Shown here: positions 26,151-34,145 of the stretch, one piece after another
Layout: the number at the start of each line of letters is the position of its first letter
Position numbering within the stretch: the first letter of the stretch is position 1
Source: Nocardia cyriacigeorgica
GTDB lineage: Bacteria; Actinomycetota; Actinomycetes; Mycobacteriales; Mycobacteriaceae
DNA: 64,000 bases
Direction of reading: 5' to 3'
Assembly (NCBI RefSeq): GCF_029868385.1
Contig: NZ_JARWNX010000060.1
Location: 124,001-188,000, forward strand
Notes under the pieces: model-generated
The model's input: the letters and a program-made list of their open reading frames with translations, nothing else
What the model was told of the DNA's origin: nothing
Database searches by the model: none
Translations under genes and position numbers: made by a program

Positions 26151-27095
26151 ATGAGCGGCACAGGGATTGCGATCGCGATCGGCCCGGGCGACCAACCAGT
26201 GCTCGAGCAGGCGGTGACCGATGCGGGCGCCCGCATCGCCGATCTGACCGACGCCCGCGCCCTGATCTGGAACGGGCCTCCGACGCAATTTCCCGAGCAG
26301 CTCCCCACCGGTATCGAATGGGTGCAGCTCAATGCCGCCGGTGTGGAGGACTGGTTCGCGGCCGGAGTCTTCGACCGGTTCCCCGACGTCCGATTCACTT
26401 CCGCCGCAGGCGCATACGCCGCCAGCGTCGCCGAGCACACGCTGATGCTGCTGCTGGCCGGAGTGCGTTATCTCCCGCAACATCTGCGGGCGCGCAGCTG
26501 GCAGCAGCAGGAGTTCTTCCCGCATATCGGTTCGCTGCGCGGCGCCACCGTCACGATCGTGGGTGCTGGCGGTATCGGGCGGGCGCTCATCCCGATGCTG
26601 ACACCGCTGGGCGCGCGGATCATCGCGGTCAACCGCTCCGGGCGTCCGGTCACCGGGCCGGGGATCCCGGATGCGGTGGAGACGGTGCGCGCCGACGATC
26701 TCGCGAGCGTGTGGTCCCGCACCGATCATGTGGTGATCGCGGCTCCGGCCACCGCCGAGACCCGCCATCTGGTCGGCGCGAAAGAGCTGGCGCAGCTGAA
26801 GCCCTCGTCGTGGGTGATCAATGTGGCGCGCGGCAGCCTGGTCGATACCGAGGCCCTGGTCGAGGCGTTGCGCACGAACGGGATCGGTGGCGCCGGTCTC
26901 GATGTCACCGATCCCGAACCGCTGCCCGACGGCCATCCGCTGTGGGACATTCCCAATGCCATTGTCACCCCGCATGACTCGAATCCGCCGCAGCTGCGGA
27001 TGGCGGCCTTCGCCGAACACCTGACGGCGAACGTCACCCGATTCGCGACCGGTGCGGATCTGCTGGCCCCGATCGACCCGGAGCGCGGCTACTGA
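26151..27095 (+). CDS. D-isomer-specific 2-hydroxyacid dehydrogenase family protein
   Basis: This NAD(P)-dependent dehydrogenase of 314 residues belongs to the D-2-hydroxyacid (phosphoglycerate dehydrogenase-like) family. The nucleotide-binding motif VGAGGIGRAL (GxGxxG) lies near residue 140. The catalytic Arg is in NVARGSLVD, the Glu in DPEPLPDGHP, and the His in VTPHDSN. The start at 26151 follows GGAGGAGGT; upstream codons in the same frame are repeat-bearing and non-coding-like. The gene is 187 bases ahead of the MerR regulator start. The specific hydroxyacid cannot be told; a glyoxylate/hydroxypyruvate reductase role is possible. Confidence 0.87.
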   Translation: MSGTGIAIAIGPGDQPVLEQAVTDAGARIADLTDARALIWNGPPTQFPEQLPTGIEWVQLNAAGVEDWFAAGVFDRFPDVRFTSAAGAYAASVAEHTLMLLLAGVRYLPQHLRARSWQQQEFFPHIGSLRGATVTIVGAGGIGRALIPMLTPLGARIIAVNRSGRPVTGPGIPDAVETVRADDLASVWSRTDHVVIAAPATAETRHLVGAKELAQLKPSSWVINVARGSLVDTEALVEALRTNGIGGAGLDVTDPEPLPDGHPLWDIPNAIVTPHDSNPPQLRMAAFAEHLTANVTRFATGADLLAPIDPERGY

Positions 27096-27190
27096 TCGCG
27101 CCGCCCCGTACGCCTCGAAACCAGGCCACTGGCCCCGGCAGAAAGCCGCCGATCCGCCAGGAGTCATCGCCGATGTACGGCGATGTCCTG

Positions 27191-27249
27191 CGTACCGGTC
27201 CATGGGCGCTACACTCGGGCGGTCGACGGCTGTAGCGCCCGCCGGTACG
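27191..27249. promoter_or_regulatory. Large two-part inverted repeat before merR
   Basis: Outer arms CGTACCGG (27191–27198) and CCGGTACG (27242–27249) flank perfect inner arms GGGCGCTACA (27204–27213) and TGTAGCGCCC (27231–27240). The spacer is 17 bases. It ends 32 bases before the MerR start, so it may be an autoregulatory operator; it could also terminate the dehydrogenase transcript. Confidence 0.5.
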
Positions 27250-27281
27250 GCGCGGGTGGGGTTGTGCGAGGAGGTGCAGCG

Positions 27282-28064
27282 ATGCCGAACTACCGCATCG
27301 ATGATCTCGCACGCGCCGCTGGCACCACCAGCCGTAATGTCCGCGCCTATCAGGAGCGTGGGCTGCTTCCGCCGCCGGTCGGTAAGCACGGTCGCGCCAG
27401 TATCTACGACGACACCCATCTGGAACGACTGCGGTTGATCGATTCGCTGCTACAGCGCGGTTTCACCACCGCCCATATCGCCGATTTCATCACCAGCTGG
27501 GAGACCGGCAAAGACCTCACCGAAGTGCTCGGTCTGCAACATGCGGTGACCGCGATGTGGGCCAAGGACGAGCCGTTCGAGGTCTCGCGGGAGCTGATCG
27601 GCTCCATCCTCGGGCCCGATACCGATGAGCTGGTCGAGCAGTTGCGCGGGATGGGGCTGGTCCGCATCGACAACGACACGGTCGTCTTCACCGACACCCA
27701 GCTGCTCACCGCCTTCGCCGAACTCGATGAATACGGGCTCGACCTGCGCACCTTGATCAGTGTGCACACCCAGGTCGCTGCACATATCGATGACATCACC
27801 AAGATCATGATCACCGCGGCGCGCACCCATATCGTCGATGAGCACGGTCCCGGCTGGCTGCCGGAGACCAGCGCCGAGATCGCCGAGACCACGGCCATGC
27901 TCAACAAGATGCGCGAACTGGCCGTCGCTTCGGTGCACAGCACCCTGGCCCGCTCCCTCGACACCAACCTGCGCCGCGAACTGGGCGAATACCTCGAAAC
28001 CGCCGCCGACCGCGAACGGAAACGCGCCGCGGCGCGCCCCGACGATCCCGCTGGGCGCCGGTAG
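27282..28064 (+). CDS. MerR-family transcriptional regulator
   Basis: The N-terminal ~75 residues are a MerR-type winged helix-turn-helix: YRIDDLARAAGTTSRNVRAY, then the wing residues ERGLLPPP and the RIxLI-type segment HLERLRLIDSLLQRGF. The remaining ~185 residues are an all-helical effector or dimerisation domain with no cysteine cluster, so metal sensing of the classic kind is unlikely. The ATG at 27282 follows GAGGAGGTG. It lies just after a large inverted repeat, probably its own operator, and 105 bases before an O-methyltransferase gene that it may control. The ligand is unknown. Confidence 0.87.
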   Translation: MPNYRIDDLARAAGTTSRNVRAYQERGLLPPPVGKHGRASIYDDTHLERLRLIDSLLQRGFTTAHIADFITSWETGKDLTEVLGLQHAVTAMWAKDEPFEVSRELIGSILGPDTDELVEQLRGMGLVRIDNDTVVFTDTQLLTAFAELDEYGLDLRTLISVHTQVAAHIDDITKIMITAARTHIVDEHGPGWLPETSAEIAETTAMLNKMRELAVASVHSTLARSLDTNLRRELGEYLETAADRERKRAAARPDDPAGRR

Positions 28065-28169
28065 CCCGGTCGAACCGCGGGCCGCACTCCACCTTCGGTG
28101 TTTCCGCATGTCGAGGAGGTTGTGGGCCGTAATGTCTTCGGTAAGCGGACGCCGACGAATGGAGTCGTC

Positions 28170-29267
28170 ATGACCTCCGATCGAGCGAAACTGCCACCGC
28201 GGGCGCTGGTGCAGGCGGTGGAACGGGCACGCGCTGTGCTGGCGGCGGCGCACCGGCGGATGGTGCCGGGGCATGTGGCGCTGTTGGAGATGATCGCGGC
28301 CGGATGGCTGACCCAGGCCATTCACGCCGCCGCCGACCTCGGGGTTGCCGACGCACTGGCCGACGGCCCGCGCGACGGCGCCGAACTGGCGCAGATCGTC
28401 GGCGCCGACGAGGACGCACTGCACCGGCTGATGCGGCTGCTGATCAGCCACGGCATCTTCACCAGGCGCCGCGACGGCCGGTACGCGCTCACCCCGATGG
28501 CGCGCGCGTTGCGGGCCGACGCCGAGGTCTCCTTGCGCGACGCCTCACTGTTCTTCGGGTCGAAGATCCACCGGGACAACTGGACGCAGTTGGTGCAGGT
28601 GGTGCGCAGCGGGGAGGCGGTGGGCAGCACGGTCGACGGTGTTCCGCTGTTCGACTATCTGCGCACCGACCGCGAGACCGGCGCGCTGTTCGACCGCGCG
28701 ATGGCCAGCATCGACGATCTCGGTAGGGAGCCGCTGCTGTCGGCCTACGATTTCGGCCGCTATCGCACCCTCGTCGACGTGGGCGGCGGACAAGGGGTGT
28801 TGCTGACCGAGATCCTGCGCCGGGCACCGCAATCGCGCGGCATCCTGTTCGATCTTCCCGAGGTGGTGGCCGACGCCCGCGTGCGCTTGGCCGAACACGG
28901 GGTGGCCGATCGGTGTGCCGTGGTGGCGGGTTCGTTCTTCGATACCGTCCCCGAAGGCGGTGACGCCTACCTGCTCAAGCACATCATCCATGATTGGCCC
29001 ATCGAGCAGGCCACGAGAATTCTGCGCACCGTGCGCAACGCCATGTCACCGCGGGCGCGGCTGTTGCTCATCGAACTCGTCCTGCCCGACGACGCCCGCC
29101 CGCATCCGAGCAAGTACATCGATCTGGAGATGCTGGTGAATACGGGCGGTCGGGAACGTACCGAGGCCGAATACCGTGCGCTGCTGGCCGAATGCGGTTT
29201 CACCCTCACCTCGGTCACCACCACCCTCTCACCGGAGAACGTGCTCGAAGCCGTCCCGGCGGGCTGA
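28170..29267 (+). CDS. SAM-dependent O-methyltransferase (acetylserotonin-type)
   Basis: This 365-residue enzyme belongs to the plant-type/secondary-metabolite O-methyltransferase group. An N-terminal winged-helix dimerisation domain (LGVADALADGPRDGAELAQ…) precedes the Rossmann domain. The SAM-binding loop is VDVGGGQGVLL, the acidic ribose-binding residue follows in LFDLPEVV, and the catalytic base is the first His of HIIHDW. The ATG at 28170 is preceded by GGAG at 28161; an in-frame ATG at 28098 adds 24 unsupported residues. It converges on the biosynthetic operon, ending 14 bases from its last gene, and could modify that operon's product. Confidence 0.88.
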   Translation: MTSDRAKLPPRALVQAVERARAVLAAAHRRMVPGHVALLEMIAAGWLTQAIHAAADLGVADALADGPRDGAELAQIVGADEDALHRLMRLLISHGIFTRRRDGRYALTPMARALRADAEVSLRDASLFFGSKIHRDNWTQLVQVVRSGEAVGSTVDGVPLFDYLRTDRETGALFDRAMASIDDLGREPLLSAYDFGRYRTLVDVGGGQGVLLTEILRRAPQSRGILFDLPEVVADARVRLAEHGVADRCAVVAGSFFDTVPEGGDAYLLKHIIHDWPIEQATRILRTVRNAMSPRARLLLIELVLPDDARPHPSKYIDLEMLVNTGGRERTEAEYRALLAECGFTLTSVTTTLSPENVLEAVPAG

Positions 29268-29281
29268 CGCGGTGGTGACGC

Positions 29282-30268
29282 TCAGCCCGGTACGACAGCC
29301 TGCGCGATGAGCGCCAGATAGAGCGTGAGGATGAACAGCACCGCGGGCACCACGGGATAGTCCTCGTCCGCCGAACGCCGGAAACGCCCCGCGCCGAGGA
29401 ACGGAATCACCAGCAGCGCCAGCGGAATCCAGCCGAGCACAGCGCGTGCGCCGTCGTGCTCCCACGGCCGCACCAGCACCAGATCGGCGGCCACGGCGAC
29501 CACCGCGCAGCCGAGCGCCGCGACCATCGATCCGGTCGCGCCGAGCGCATTGGAGTAGTACATCTGCCCCGGACGCGATATCCGCGAGGTCTTGCGCGCG
29601 AATTCGAACTGGAGGAACGCCCCGGCGAAGATGACGGCGGCGGCCGCGGCCTGCCATCCCGGTTCGACCTCGCCGGTGTCGATGGCCGACACCACGACAT
29701 AAGCCGTCACCAGCAACTGCACCGGATAGGTCACCAACAGGTTCGGCAGGATGCTGGTGCGGATGGGTTCGGAGAGCCGCTCCAGCCCCCACAGCCCGAG
29801 CCCGTAGGCGAGTACGGCGGCGATGGCGACGGCGGACCCGACCGACAGCACCAGGCTCGCCGCGATCGCACCGACCGCGATGACGGCCATCGCGGCACGC
29901 AGATCCAGTGCGGTGACCGCGCCGGTCACCAGCGGCCGATCCGGGTTGTGCACCCGGTCGTAGTCGAGGTCCTTCTGCTCGTCGACCATCCGCAGATACA
30001 ACAGCACGAACGCGACCACGACGATCCGCAGCGCCGTCGCCCAGGTGGGATGCCAACTCGACTCCGGTCGGGTGACCAGCGCGGCGGTGCCCTCCAACGC
30101 CAGCACCCACAGCACGCCGTAGAGCAGATAGTGCGGCTTGTACATGACGGCGGTGAAGCGCGCGATCCGGACCACCGCGCCGATCGGTCCCATCGGCGAG
30201 GTCACGGCGCCGGGTGCGGAAGGATCATCGTGCTCGCGCACACCCCGACCGTCGGAGACCTGGTTCAC
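29282..30268 (-). CDS. UbiA-family membrane prenyltransferase
   Basis: This polytopic protein of about 328 residues resembles the UbiA superfamily, which transfers prenyl groups (or related isoprenoid phosphates) to acceptors at the membrane. Eight or nine hydrophobic segments are visible. The first acidic motif is RMVDEQKDLDYDRV, followed by NPDRPLVTG as in many UbiA proteins. The second motif is less clear; ARKTSR follows a phenylalanine-rich helix. The GTG at 30268 gives a GTGA overlap with the nitroreductase stop; starts at 30289, 30241 and 30193 are also possible. It is the last gene of the eight-gene operon. No prenyl-diphosphate synthase is adjacent, so the donor is unknown. Confidence 0.8.
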   Translation of the reverse strand: MNQVSDGRGVREHDDPSAPGAVTSPMGPIGAVVRIARFTAVMYKPHYLLYGVLWVLALEGTAALVTRPESSWHPTWATALRIVVVAFVLLYLRMVDEQKDLDYDRVHNPDRPLVTGAVTALDLRAAMAVIAVGAIAASLVLSVGSAVAIAAVLAYGLGLWGLERLSEPIRTSILPNLLVTYPVQLLVTAYVVVSAIDTGEVEPGWQAAAAAVIFAGAFLQFEFARKTSRISRPGQMYYSNALGATGSMVAALGCAVVAVAADLVLVRPWEHDGARAVLGWIPLALLVIPFLGAGRFRRSADEDYPVVPAVLFILTLYLALIAQAVVPG

Positions 30269-30882
30269 TCCGCACCCCAGCGGTCCCACATGGTCACCTC
30301 GGCCGCGGGCGCCCGTCGGCCGGGGCCGGTGCTGCCGGGACGCAGATGCGCGACCGGCAGCATAGCCACCTGGGTCACCTCGTCGAATGGGATGCCGAGC
30401 AGTTCGGCGACCTCCCGTTCGTAGGCCAGATGCGCGGTAGTCATACAGGAGCCGAGGCCCCGATCATGCAGTGCCAGCTGGAAATTCCACACCGCCGGAT
30501 AGATGGACCCGTAGAAACTGGCCAGCATCAACGACGACGCCTCGGCCGGTGGACGGCCCAGCGAGCACACCAGCACCAGTGCCGGCACCTCGTGCAGATG
30601 CGCGGCCAGATGTTGTCCGGAGGCCAGATCGGCGAGCTGATCGGGGCGCGGGGTGCGCGCGGACAGGTACGCGGCGAAGCCCTTGCGGTAGTACTCGGCG
30701 ATCTGCTGCTTGGTCGCGGCATCGGTGACGACGAGGAATCGCCACGGCTGCCGGTTCGTCCCGCTCGGCGCGTGCACCGCGATATCGAGGCATTCCAGCA
30801 GATCCTCGCGATCGACCGGGCGGGTCGGGTCCAGTCTGCGGCGGAAAGCGCGGGTGGTGGTGAGCAGTTCGACCCCACCCAT
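30265..30882 (-). CDS. Nitroreductase-family FMN oxidoreductase
   Basis: This 205-residue protein has the nitroreductase fold, which binds FMN and reduces nitro groups, quinones or enones with NAD(P)H. The FMN-binding N-terminal motif is TTRAFRRRLDP, followed by APSGTNRQPWRF. The later GLGSCMTTAHLAYE segment and the PVAHL strand complete the family pattern. The ATG at 30882 shares a TGATG junction with the upstream AfsA-type gene; upstream codons belong to another frame. In this operon it probably reduces a C=C or C=O bond of the product, which is inference. Confidence 0.86.
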   Translation of the reverse strand: MGGVELLTTTRAFRRRLDPTRPVDREDLLECLDIAVHAPSGTNRQPWRFLVVTDAATKQQIAEYYRKGFAAYLSARTPRPDQLADLASGQHLAAHLHEVPALVLVCSLGRPPAEASSLMLASFYGSIYPAVWNFQLALHDRGLGSCMTTAHLAYEREVAELLGIPFDEVTQVAMLPVAHLRPGSTGPGRRAPAAEVTMWDRWGAE

Positions 30883-31883
30883 CACAGCGCGACCCCATCG
30901 ATCGGCGCGTCCGGTTCGGCGACGACCACATCCTGCGCGAATTCGGCGTCCACGCGGGCCGCGACCGCACCGGCCTGGTGGATCTCGCACCGCACAACGG
31001 TGCGGTCACCGGTGCGGGCGATGATCTCGGCCCGGCATTCGGCGGGGCTGTCGAGTTCGACGAAACGGTCGAAGGTGCTCGACACACCCATGAGTCGGGG
31101 CGCCTGGGTGAGGACCATGCCCAGTGCGGTCTGCCTGCACGCCTCGATCAGCAGACTGCCCGGCACATGGTCGAGCGGATGATCGAACAGGATCGGGTGG
31201 CCGATATCGGGTACCAGCGTCGCCACGGCGGTATCGCCGTCCCGCCGGATCGGGCCGACCACCACATTGCGCCAGTTCTCCCGGCCCACTGCGGCCGATT
31301 CGGCGCGCTCGGTCAGCGCCGACGCACCGACGAACGGGCCGAGACCGAGGCTGTGGCGGAATCCGCTGCGCATCCGGTCCCAGCGTGCGCCGGTGGTCCA
31401 GGAGAACGATCCGTCGACCGTCATCATCGGGACACCGCCGCAGGAGATGTCGAGCACCATGTCGACACCGTGCATATCGGTGCCGTCGTGGTGTTTACGC
31501 GGAACCCGCACGGCCATCACCAGATCCGCGGGCGCGAAGCCGACATCCCAGGCCTCGGTATCGGCGCCGGTGCCGTTGAAGGTGCGCACCAGGAACGCCC
31601 GGTCGGTGGGGACGGCGTAGAACTCGTGGGTCAGTGCGATCGCCGCCTGGCGCGCGGCCTCCATCACCACCAGCGGGTCGTGGCGCAGGGCGAGGCTGCC
31701 CGCGTGGTCGCCGTAGTAGGAGTGCATGCGCGGTAGCTGCGCACCGGCGACGAACTGGTCCTCGCCCACCGTGTCGAGCGAAGTCACGAACACCTCGGCG
31801 ACCGCACAGCGATGCGCCAGCTCCCTCGGGATGGTGCGGACATGCGATGCGGTGTTGTCGGCGTTCACAGTTTCGACGCTCAT
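30882..31883 (-). CDS. AfsA-family double-hotdog protein
   Basis: AfsA-type proteins condense a beta-ketoacyl group with dihydroxyacetone phosphate to start gamma-butyrolactone signal synthesis. This 333-residue protein has the two hotdog repeats of the family. The first holds DPLVVMEAARQAAIALTHE, and the second holds HPLDHVPGSLLIEACRQTA, with a V-x-T-D-like strand preceding each. The ATG at 31883 overlaps the upstream stop as ATGA. No signal peptide or membrane helix is seen. In this operon an acyl carrier protein and an AMP ligase are available to supply the acyl group. No TetR-type butyrolactone receptor is adjacent, so an enzymatic rather than a signalling role is equally likely. Confidence 0.86.
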   Translation of the reverse strand: MSVETVNADNTASHVRTIPRELAHRCAVAEVFVTSLDTVGEDQFVAGAQLPRMHSYYGDHAGSLALRHDPLVVMEAARQAAIALTHEFYAVPTDRAFLVRTFNGTGADTEAWDVGFAPADLVMAVRVPRKHHDGTDMHGVDMVLDISCGGVPMMTVDGSFSWTTGARWDRMRSGFRHSLGLGPFVGASALTERAESAAVGRENWRNVVVGPIRRDGDTAVATLVPDIGHPILFDHPLDHVPGSLLIEACRQTALGMVLTQAPRLMGVSSTFDRFVELDSPAECRAEIIARTGDRTVVRCEIHQAGAVAARVDAEFAQDVVVAEPDAPIDGVAL

Positions 31884-32800
31884 GGCCGGGCCTCCAACCA
31901 GTCGGATGCGGTCACCGGGCGCAACGTCTGCGGTTGCGTCCCCACCCGCATGGGCAGTACATAGGACCCGAGCACGATCATCGACCACGGATCGAGGTCG
32001 ACGCCCCGATCCCAGGCCGTGGCAAGCAACCGGGCACAGTCGGTATCGGACTCGGGATCGAATCCGTCGGGGATGGCGACGCCCGCGCGTTCCAGCTCGG
32101 CGGCCAGCTGGCGGGCGGCCTCGGTCCGGCCGAAATCGCGGGCCGGAGTGTTCGCATAGAGTTCGGCGGCCAACACCGCGGCATCGGCGGATCGATCCGC
32201 ATCGGCGGCCGCGCGCGCCAGCACTTCGGCGCGGCGTGGTTCATCGAACAGGATCGACAGTTCGCGCAGTACATCGGCGGGGTCGTCGGGTGAATGCACC
32301 AGGTTCAGCAGATAGCTGTGTCGGCCCAGCAGATGCCGCAGTTCGCCCGGCCGACGTTTACGCGGATCGGTCGGGCCCTTGGCGTCGGTCAGTCGGACCG
32401 GCACGGGCAGTTCGGCATCGGCGGCGGACACCACGAGGACCAGCACATCGCAGATGCCGACCAGCAGATCGGCCAGCCGCCGCCGCTCGGTCGAGGCGAT
32501 ATTCCAGGAGTAGTACCACAGCGCCCGCGCCAGCAGCCGATCCGCGGGCACCCGCTCGGCGTCTACGACGCGGAAACCGTTGTCGGACAGCCAGGTCAGG
32601 GTCGGCTCCACCGAACGCGCCACGATCGCATCGGGTTTGAGCAACAGCAGCGAATGCTCTCTGGCGAATTTCGCTGCGTCCACACCCGCCCGATCGAGCT
32701 GGTCGACACTCTCCTGGACAAAGGTGTCGCCCAGGTAGGCGCGCACCTTCTCCGGCTGGGTGGTCAGCGCGCTCAGCAGCTCACGCAGCGCCTCGCTCAT
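31880..32800 (-). CDS. Nucleoside-diphosphate-kinase-like protein
   Basis: Residues about 50–185 of this 306-residue protein follow the NDP kinase fold. LLLLKPDAIV (51–60) matches the first strand, TDPRKRRPGEL (144–154) and LLG match the P-G-[TS]-[IL]-R-G loop, and NLVHSPDDPADVLREL (166–181) matches the catalytic His region. His169 is therefore the likely phospho-acceptor. The genuine ndk in this window carries NLVHGSDSPESAKREI at that place. About 50 residues precede and 120 follow the domain, with no known match. ATGA overlaps join it to the genes on both sides. It probably transfers phosphate to or from an intermediate of the operon's product rather than serving nucleotide balance. Confidence 0.7.
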   Translation of the reverse strand: MSEALRELLSALTTQPEKVRAYLGDTFVQESVDQLDRAGVDAAKFAREHSLLLLKPDAIVARSVEPTLTWLSDNGFRVVDAERVPADRLLARALWYYSWNIASTERRRLADLLVGICDVLVLVVSAADAELPVPVRLTDAKGPTDPRKRRPGELRHLLGRHSYLLNLVHSPDDPADVLRELSILFDEPRRAEVLARAAADADRSADAAVLAAELYANTPARDFGRTEAARQLAAELERAGVAIPDGFDPESDTDCARLLATAWDRGVDLDPWSMIVLGSYVLPMRVGTQPQTLRPVTASDWLEARP

Positions 32801-33888
32801 CGGCCCACCCCGTCGACACCGTTACCGGCCAACACATCCTCGATCGAGGGCAGCGGTACCCCGAGATAGCCCGATTCCAGGCAGTAGTCGAGCAGGGTGC
32901 GCAGATACTCCTTGCCGGTGGCCGGCGCCGGACGACCGAGCAGCACATCGGCGTTCTCGGTGTCGAAGACCAGCCTGCGCCGGAAGTAGCTGGTGTAGAG
33001 CGAACCGATGCGCCGGTAGTACTCACGTTCGATCGGTGCGAGATCGGATTCGGCGAAGCTGGTCTCCGGTACGAAGGTAGCCACCTCGAAGGACGGGTAT
33101 TCGGCCAGCACATCGGAGACCTCACGCAACGACAAGGTGTCGCGGCCGAGCGCGTGCATGGTGCGCCCGGAGGCCGAATCGAAGTCGAGGACCGCCGCGG
33201 CCACCACATCGGCCACATGGTCGACCGGCGCCAGCGACAGGGTCGCGTCGTAGCGGCCGGGCAGGGACCGCAGTTTGCCCTCCACCATCAGTTTCACCAC
33301 GGTGTAGAGGTTCTTGTACTCGCGGATGGCGCCGGTGTCGCTGGCACCGGTGACGATGCCCGGTCGCACGATCGCCCAGTTCAGACCGCGTTCGGTGGCC
33401 GCGTGCACCAGCTGTTCGGCACGGAACTTGCTGGCTTCGTAACCGTTGCCGAATGCGTGACCGGTCTCGAGTTCGTCCTCGGCGATCGTGCCGCCGCGCA
33501 TCCCGCACACATAGGCGGTGCTGACGTGCACCAACGGCACCTGCCAGCGCAGCGCGAGTTCGATCGCGTTGGCCGTGCCCGCGATATTGAGCTGTTCGTA
33601 GTCGGTGTCGGGGGCGTCGAAGGCGGTGGTGGCGGCGCAGTGCACGATCACCCCGACCCGTTCGGCCAGATCCTCGGCGTCGCGGTCGGCGAGCCCGAAC
33701 CCGGCGGCCCTGATATCGCCGGTGACCGACGTTCCCGGTTCCAGCGGGGTGCCGTCGTTGCGGACGATATCGCCGTTGCGGTGCAGCACCGCGGCGATCG
33801 GCCGACCCGCCGCGGCCAGCCTTGCCACCACTTCGGCGCCGACCAGACCGGTCGCGCCGGTGACGAGAGCGGTATCGCGGTCGCTCAT
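32797..33888 (-). CDS. NAD(P)-dependent thioester reductase-like protein (NAD_binding_4)
   Basis: This 363-residue extended short-chain dehydrogenase resembles the reductase domains that release acyl chains from carrier proteins as aldehydes or alcohols, and fatty-acyl-CoA reductases. The Rossmann motif is TGATGLVG at 10–17, the catalytic Ser/Thr lies in VHVSTAYVCG, and the YxxxK motif is YEASK. The segment NIAGTANAIELA is typical of the group. No membrane helix is apparent. It overlaps the carrier-protein gene by ATGA upstream and the NDP-kinase-like gene by ATGA downstream. A role as an epimerase is the main alternative. Confidence 0.8.
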   Translation of the reverse strand: MSDRDTALVTGATGLVGAEVVARLAAAGRPIAAVLHRNGDIVRNDGTPLEPGTSVTGDIRAAGFGLADRDAEDLAERVGVIVHCAATTAFDAPDTDYEQLNIAGTANAIELALRWQVPLVHVSTAYVCGMRGGTIAEDELETGHAFGNGYEASKFRAEQLVHAATERGLNWAIVRPGIVTGASDTGAIREYKNLYTVVKLMVEGKLRSLPGRYDATLSLAPVDHVADVVAAAVLDFDSASGRTMHALGRDTLSLREVSDVLAEYPSFEVATFVPETSFAESDLAPIEREYYRRIGSLYTSYFRRRLVFDTENADVLLGRPAPATGKEYLRTLLDYCLESGYLGVPLPSIEDVLAGNGVDGVGR

Positions 33889-34145
33889 GATCGGTTGTCC
33901 AGACTGCCGCTGATCATCGTGATGACCTCGCCGACCCGGCGGACACCGGCCAGCTCCTCCGGCCGATACCGCGGCAGGTCGAAGGCGCGCTCGAGCACCA
34001 CGGTCAGTTCCATCAGCCGCAGCGAATCGAAGCCCATGTCCTCCATGAGCCGCTGGTCATCGGCCATGGCGGCGTCCTGATCCGGCGCCATGGCGCGGAT
34101 GAGGGCGCGCACCCGGTCGGCGACGTCGGTGTCGGTGGCGGTCAT
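33885..34145 (-). CDS. Acyl carrier protein
   Basis: This 86-residue protein is a carrier protein that holds acyl groups on a phosphopantetheine arm. The attachment motif MGFDSLRLMEL contains the modified Ser, about residue 41, and the surrounding acidic helices (DDQRLMEDMG, ELTVVLERAF) are typical. It overlaps the AMP-ligase gene by four bases and the reductase gene by four bases. It is therefore the probable partner of both: the ligase loads it and the reductase releases from it. It is unlike the housekeeping fatty-acid carrier AcpM in length and context. Confidence 0.92.
   Translation of the reverse strand: MTATDTDVADRVRALIRAMAPDQDAAMADDQRLMEDMGFDSLRLMELTVVLERAFDLPRYRPEELAGVRRVGEVITMISGSLDNRS

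Noticed and set aside
30882..31883. A complete gamma-butyrolactone signalling system
   Set aside because: No receptor or butyrolactone reductase pair is adjacent; only the AfsA-type protein is present.
31880..32800. Calling the NDP-kinase-like gene a second ndk
   Set aside because: The fold motifs are kept but the loops diverge, about 170 extra residues are present, and the gene is embedded in a biosynthetic operon.
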